From positions 1 to 8,124 of the forward strand of contig JAITRV010000051.1 in NCBI GenBank assembly GCA_031288215.1: a stretch of DNA of 8,124 bases. Reading direction: 5' to 3'. Each line of letters opens with the position of its first letter. Positions within the stretch are counted from its first letter, which is position 1. The notes under the pieces were generated by a model. It saw nothing but the letters and a program-made list of their open reading frames with translations, was not told the DNA's origin and did no database searches. The stretch comes from Spirochaetaceae bacterium (lineage in GTDB: Bacteria; Spirochaetota; Spirochaetia; Treponematales; Breznakiellaceae). Both the position numbers and the translations under genes were made by a program. Positions 6,189-8,124 of this stretch are shown one piece after another.

Positions 6189-7555
6189 CGGGCCAGGAAC
6201 GTATTTCCGCGGAGGGATAAAAGGCTTACCTCCGCAAAGGAACCTATCATTGACGGGGTTCCGGGAAACACCGCCATTTCGTCCCGTTCGGTACGGCTTA
6301 TTAATTCATCGGCATTTCTGCGGGAAATCCCTTCAATTAATACCCGTTCCCGGGAACCGATCCTGTCCTGTAATAATTCTAATGTATGACGCCGCTGTAA
6401 TTCAATGATCCGGGAAAGCCGTTTTCCCTTGACTTCCCCGCTTATCCGGTTCGGCAGGTCAAAAGCGGCGGTCCCCTCCCGGGGATTGAAATGGTACATA
6501 TAGGCGTACAGGAATTTAACCTGCTCCATCAGATCCGCGGTCAGTTCCAGATCCGCCTCGGTCTCCCCGGGGAAGCCGATGAGGATATCCGTGGAAAGGC
6601 TGATCTCCGGCATGGCCTCCCGGATCTCCGCCACCAGTTCCAGGTAACGCTCCCGGGTATAGCGGCGGTTCATGGCGGCCAGGACGGCGTTGGAGCCGTG
6701 CTGGACGCAGAGGTGGAGGTGGCGGCAGAACCGCCGGTTCCCCGCCATGACCCGGATAACCCGGGAGGACAGGTCCTTGGGGTGGCTGGAGAGGAAACGG
6801 ATCCAGCGGATGGGAGTCCCCTCCAGGGCCTCGGCGCATAGTTCCAGAAGATCGGGAAAATCAAGCCTTCCCGTGAAGGCGGCCCTTCCCCCCGGCCCCG
6901 GAACCTCCCCCTCCCAGCGGTAGGAATTGACGCTCTGCCCCAGAAGGGTGATTTCCCGGACCCCCCGTTCACCCAGCAGGCGGATCTCCGCGAGGATCGA
7001 GGCGGGGTCCCGGGACACTTCCCGGCCCCGCACGAAGGGGACGATACAGTAGGAGCAGAAGTTATTGCACCCCCGCATGATGGGGAGGAAGGCCCGGAAC
7101 TGCCCCTCCTCCAGGTGCAGCGGGGCAAAGACCGGCTGTTCTTCGTGGGATACAAAAGTATCCCCGGATACGGAAGTATCCCGCGCCCCCTCAGCCCAAG
7201 GCTCCCGGAGGGGAAGCCCCCGCTCCAGCCTTTCCAGGAGCCGGGGGAAATCCCGCCGGGCGGCGATCCCCATCACGTAGTCCACCGCCCGTTCGTTGAT
7301 CCCCAGGCGCTGGGCCATACAGCCGGTTACCACCAGGGTAAAGGGGCGTTTCTTCTTCAGGGCCCCGTAGAGGGCAATCCGGCCCAGGACCCGCCGCTCC
7401 GCGGTGGCCCGGACCGCGCAGGTATTGATGAGTATCAGATCCGCCTCCGCCCCGGTCCCGGCGCTTTTCCATCCCCGGTCCCGCAGGACCAGGTCCAGGG
7501 CCGCGGACTCGGCGTTATTCATCTGGCATCCGTAGGTCTCAAAAAAGTAGGTCAC
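6167..7555 (-). CDS. miaB: MiaB, tRNA-2-methylthio-N6-isopentenyladenosine synthase
   Basis: A radical-SAM methylthiotransferase with two 4Fe-4S clusters. It converts N6-isopentenyladenosine at tRNA position 37 into its 2-methylthio form in the cytosol, steadying codon-anticodon pairing for UNN codons. At 462 aa its length is normal. The N-terminal cluster cysteines are Cys10 (YGCQMN), Cys46 (NTCAVR) and Cys79 (TGCMAQR). The SAM-cluster motif is CNNFCSYC (163-170) in the context MRGCNNFCSYCIVPFVRGRE, which is specific to MiaB rather than RimO or MtaB. A TRAM RNA-binding domain covers about 385-455. All catalytic residues are present. The start is GTG 7555 in a GTGA overlap with the upstream gene's stop, so translation is probably coupled; no strong ribosome site is seen. 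The linker at 126-137 carries a duplicated palindrome, and the TRAM-coding end is much lower in GC than the rest. Confidence 0.97.
   Translation of the reverse strand: MTYFFETYGCQMNNAESAALDLVLRDRGWKSAGTGAEADLILINTCAVRATAERRVLGRIALYGALKKKRPFTLVVTGCMAQRLGINERAVDYVMGIAARRDFPRLLERLERGLPLREPWAEGARDTSVSGDTFVSHEEQPVFAPLHLEEGQFRAFLPIMRGCNNFCSYCIVPFVRGREVSRDPASILAEIRLLGERGVREITLLGQSVNSYRWEGEVPGPGGRAAFTGRLDFPDLLELCAEALEGTPIRWIRFLSSHPKDLSSRVIRVMAGNRRFCRHLHLCVQHGSNAVLAAMNRRYTRERYLELVAEIREAMPEISLSTDILIGFPGETEADLELTADLMEQVKFLYAYMYHFNPREGTAAFDLPNRISGEVKGKRLSRIIELQRRHTLELLQDRIGSRERVLIEGISRRNADELISRTERDEMAVFPGTPSMIGSFAEVSLLSLRGNTFLARRNNPAE
7148..7183 (-). repeat. Duplicated 18-bp palindrome inside the miaB linker
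   Basis: Two adjacent 18-bp units on the + strand read GGATAC-AAAA-GTATCC-CC and GGATAC-GGAA-GTATCC-CG. Each unit is itself a perfect 6-bp hairpin with a 4-base loop. On the coding strand they give the six-residue repeat DTSVSG/DTFVSH at residues 126-137, between the N-terminal cluster domain and the radical-SAM domain, where length variation is tolerated. Confidence 0.8.
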
Positions 7556-7923
7556 GACCGGCTCTTGAGCCCCCGCAGGAATTGGAACGCCTTCCAGACC
7601 CCCAGGGCCAAAAGCCCCAGGGCCCCGATGCCCAGGGCGAAAGCCGCGACGGGTCTGATCAGGGGAACGGGGGCCTTGGCGAGGATCCCCAGAAGCCCCG
7701 CGGCGGTAATGATCAGGCCGGGTTTTCGGTCCCCGGCATCCCTGGAAAAGAGGGCCCCCAGGCCCACCGCGCCCGCGACGGCCCCGGCGATAATGCCCGC
7801 CACCGGCGGAAGGGCCCTCAAAACCAGGAGCAGGATCCCGCCGGCAATACCGCCCACCGCGGTTACCCCCTGCTTGCTTAACTCACCGGCCGGGGTGGGC
7901 CTCCCGGGGACTATATCTTTCAT
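7552..7923 (-). CDS. Small hydrophobic membrane protein of unknown function
   Basis: A 123-residue protein I do not recognise. After a short polar start (MKDIVPGRPTPAGELSKQ) it has three or four hydrophobic segments: about 19-35 (VTAVGGIAGGILLLVL), 38-57 (Gly/Ala-rich PPVAGIIAGAVAGAVGLGAL), 67-85 (PGLIITAAGLLGILAK) and 91-114 (VAAFALGIGALGLLALGVW). It ends with a basic tail (KAFQFLRGLKSRS), consistent with an inner-membrane protein with a cytosolic C-terminus. ATG 7923 is chosen because AGAGGAGGG lies five bases upstream; the ATG at 7947 has no such site. It is the first gene of the operon, and its TGA overlaps the miaB GTG as GTGA. The Gly/Ala helices resemble small-protein families that pack in membranes, but no function follows. 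High GC could inflate the Gly/Ala content. Confidence 0.7.
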   Translation of the reverse strand: MKDIVPGRPTPAGELSKQGVTAVGGIAGGILLLVLRALPPVAGIIAGAVAGAVGLGALFSRDAGDRKPGLIITAAGLLGILAKAPVPLIRPVAAFALGIGALGLLALGVWKAFQFLRGLKSRS

Positions 7924-7928
7924 GTGTA

Positions 7929-7937
7929 CCCTCCTCT
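7929..7937 (-). promoter_or_regulatory. Ribosome binding site of the first operon gene
   Basis: AGAGGAGGG on the - strand, followed by TACAC and ATG 7923. It decides the start against the in-frame ATG at 7947. Confidence 0.8.
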
Positions 7938-7958
7938 GGTTATACATATCCGAAACAT

Positions 7959-7987
7959 ATCATACTCTATCCCCCGGGGATCTTCAA
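7959..7987 (-). promoter_or_regulatory. Sigma-70-type promoter of the miaB operon
   Basis: On the - strand, TTGAAG (7987-7982) and TATGAT (7964-7959) are separated by exactly 17 bp; they match four and five of six consensus bases. Transcription would begin near 7952, giving a leader of about 29 nt with the ribosome site. The spacer contains a 13-bp inverted repeat, ATCCCC-c-GGGGAT (7969-7981), which could be an operator. Confidence 0.65.
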
Positions 7988-8106
7988 CGGCGCCGGGGCC
8001 GGTAACCAGGGCTCCTGCATTTACTTTTTTTCATACTTTTTTATGAGATAATCGTCTTGGTACCTTGATTACTCTCAATGACTCGATAGATCCAAAGAAA
8101 TTTAAC
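7988..8106. other. Intergenic stretch with no recognised gene
   Basis: No supported coding sequence, tRNA or rRNA is seen. The first 30 bases are GC-rich; then the sequence becomes AT-rich, with T-runs at about 8024-8041 on the + strand. It may hold the control region of a gene beyond the window, but no promoter here is convincing. Confidence 0.5.
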
Positions 8107-8124
8107 CACGGACCACACGGACAA
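8107..8124 (+). repeat. Start of a 9-bp-period tandem repeat, cut by the window edge
   Basis: CACGGAC occurs at 8107-8113 and 8116-8122, giving two 9-bp units, CACGGACCA and CACGGACAA, before the window ends. This C-A-C-G-G-A pattern resembles short intergenic tandem repeats seen in several bacterial genomes. Only two units are visible, so the call is tentative. Confidence 0.4.

Noticed and set aside
6209..6235. Hairpin GCGGAGG/CCTCCGC near the end of miaB as a regulator of lapA
   Set aside because: Only a 7-bp stem with a 13-base loop, inside coding sequence; such pairs arise often by chance in GC-rich DNA.
7115..8005. A 296-residue + strand frame across the start of miaB and the small membrane gene
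   Set aside because: It runs antisense through invariant MiaB motifs and the operon promoter; composition is that of a shadow frame.
8024..8060. T-rich stretch as a terminator or promoter for a gene to the right
   Set aside because: No stem precedes the T-runs on either strand and no well-spaced promoter pair is present; the neighbouring gene is out of view.

Overview
The window looks like chromosome of a GC-rich spirochaete of the Treponema group. The best evidence is a pair of adjacent genes (2693-3262 and 3291-4820) whose order and protein sequence recall Tp0750 and Tp0751 (pallilysin) of Treponema pallidum; the second protein shares a recognisable block with the Tp0751 C-terminal lipocalin-like domain. 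GC content is high and favours G/C at third codon positions, far above T. pallidum or T. denticola. An environmental or gut-associated treponeme is therefore more likely than a classical pathogen. No species can be named from the sequence alone.

Layout. Region 1 (2-2549, + strand) holds the 3' part of a GltS-type sodium/glutamate symporter, overlapped by 8 bp by an M20-family amidohydrolase of the AbgB (p-aminobenzoyl-glutamate hydrolase) type. A perfect 14-bp hairpin follows. Region 2 (2645-4820, + strand) is a second transcription unit with its own AT-rich promoter. It encodes a small exported von Willebrand A-like protein with a degenerate metal site and a 509-residue membrane-anchored protein with the pallilysin-like domain. 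Region 3 (4838-7987, - strand) is a compact four-gene operon read right to left from a good sigma-70-type promoter. Its genes encode a small hydrophobic protein, MiaB (tRNA methylthiotransferase), a LapA-domain two-helix membrane protein and a secreted SPOR-domain protein. Start/stop overlaps of 4 and 14 bp link two of its three junctions. Regions 2 and 3 converge with only 17 bp between stop codons, filled by a G-tract motif. Region 4 (7988-8124) has no gene, but ends in the beginning of what looks like a 9-bp-period tandem repeat cut by the window edge.

How they fit together. Region 1 plausibly handles glutamate or N-acyl-glutamate: the hydrolase frees glutamate and the symporter moves it or a relative. 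Region 2 is an envelope pair known in T. pallidum as a co-transcribed host-interaction locus; here it lacks the motifs that supported the proposed protease activities. Region 3 mixes one tRNA-modification gene with small envelope proteins.

The most interesting items are the conserved Tp0750/Tp0751-like pair in a divergent background, the loss of its catalytic-type motifs, and small repeat insertions inside conserved genes (a duplicated palindrome in the miaB linker and a triplicated 12-mer at the start of the abgB-like gene). No CRISPR array, transposase, tRNA or rRNA was seen.
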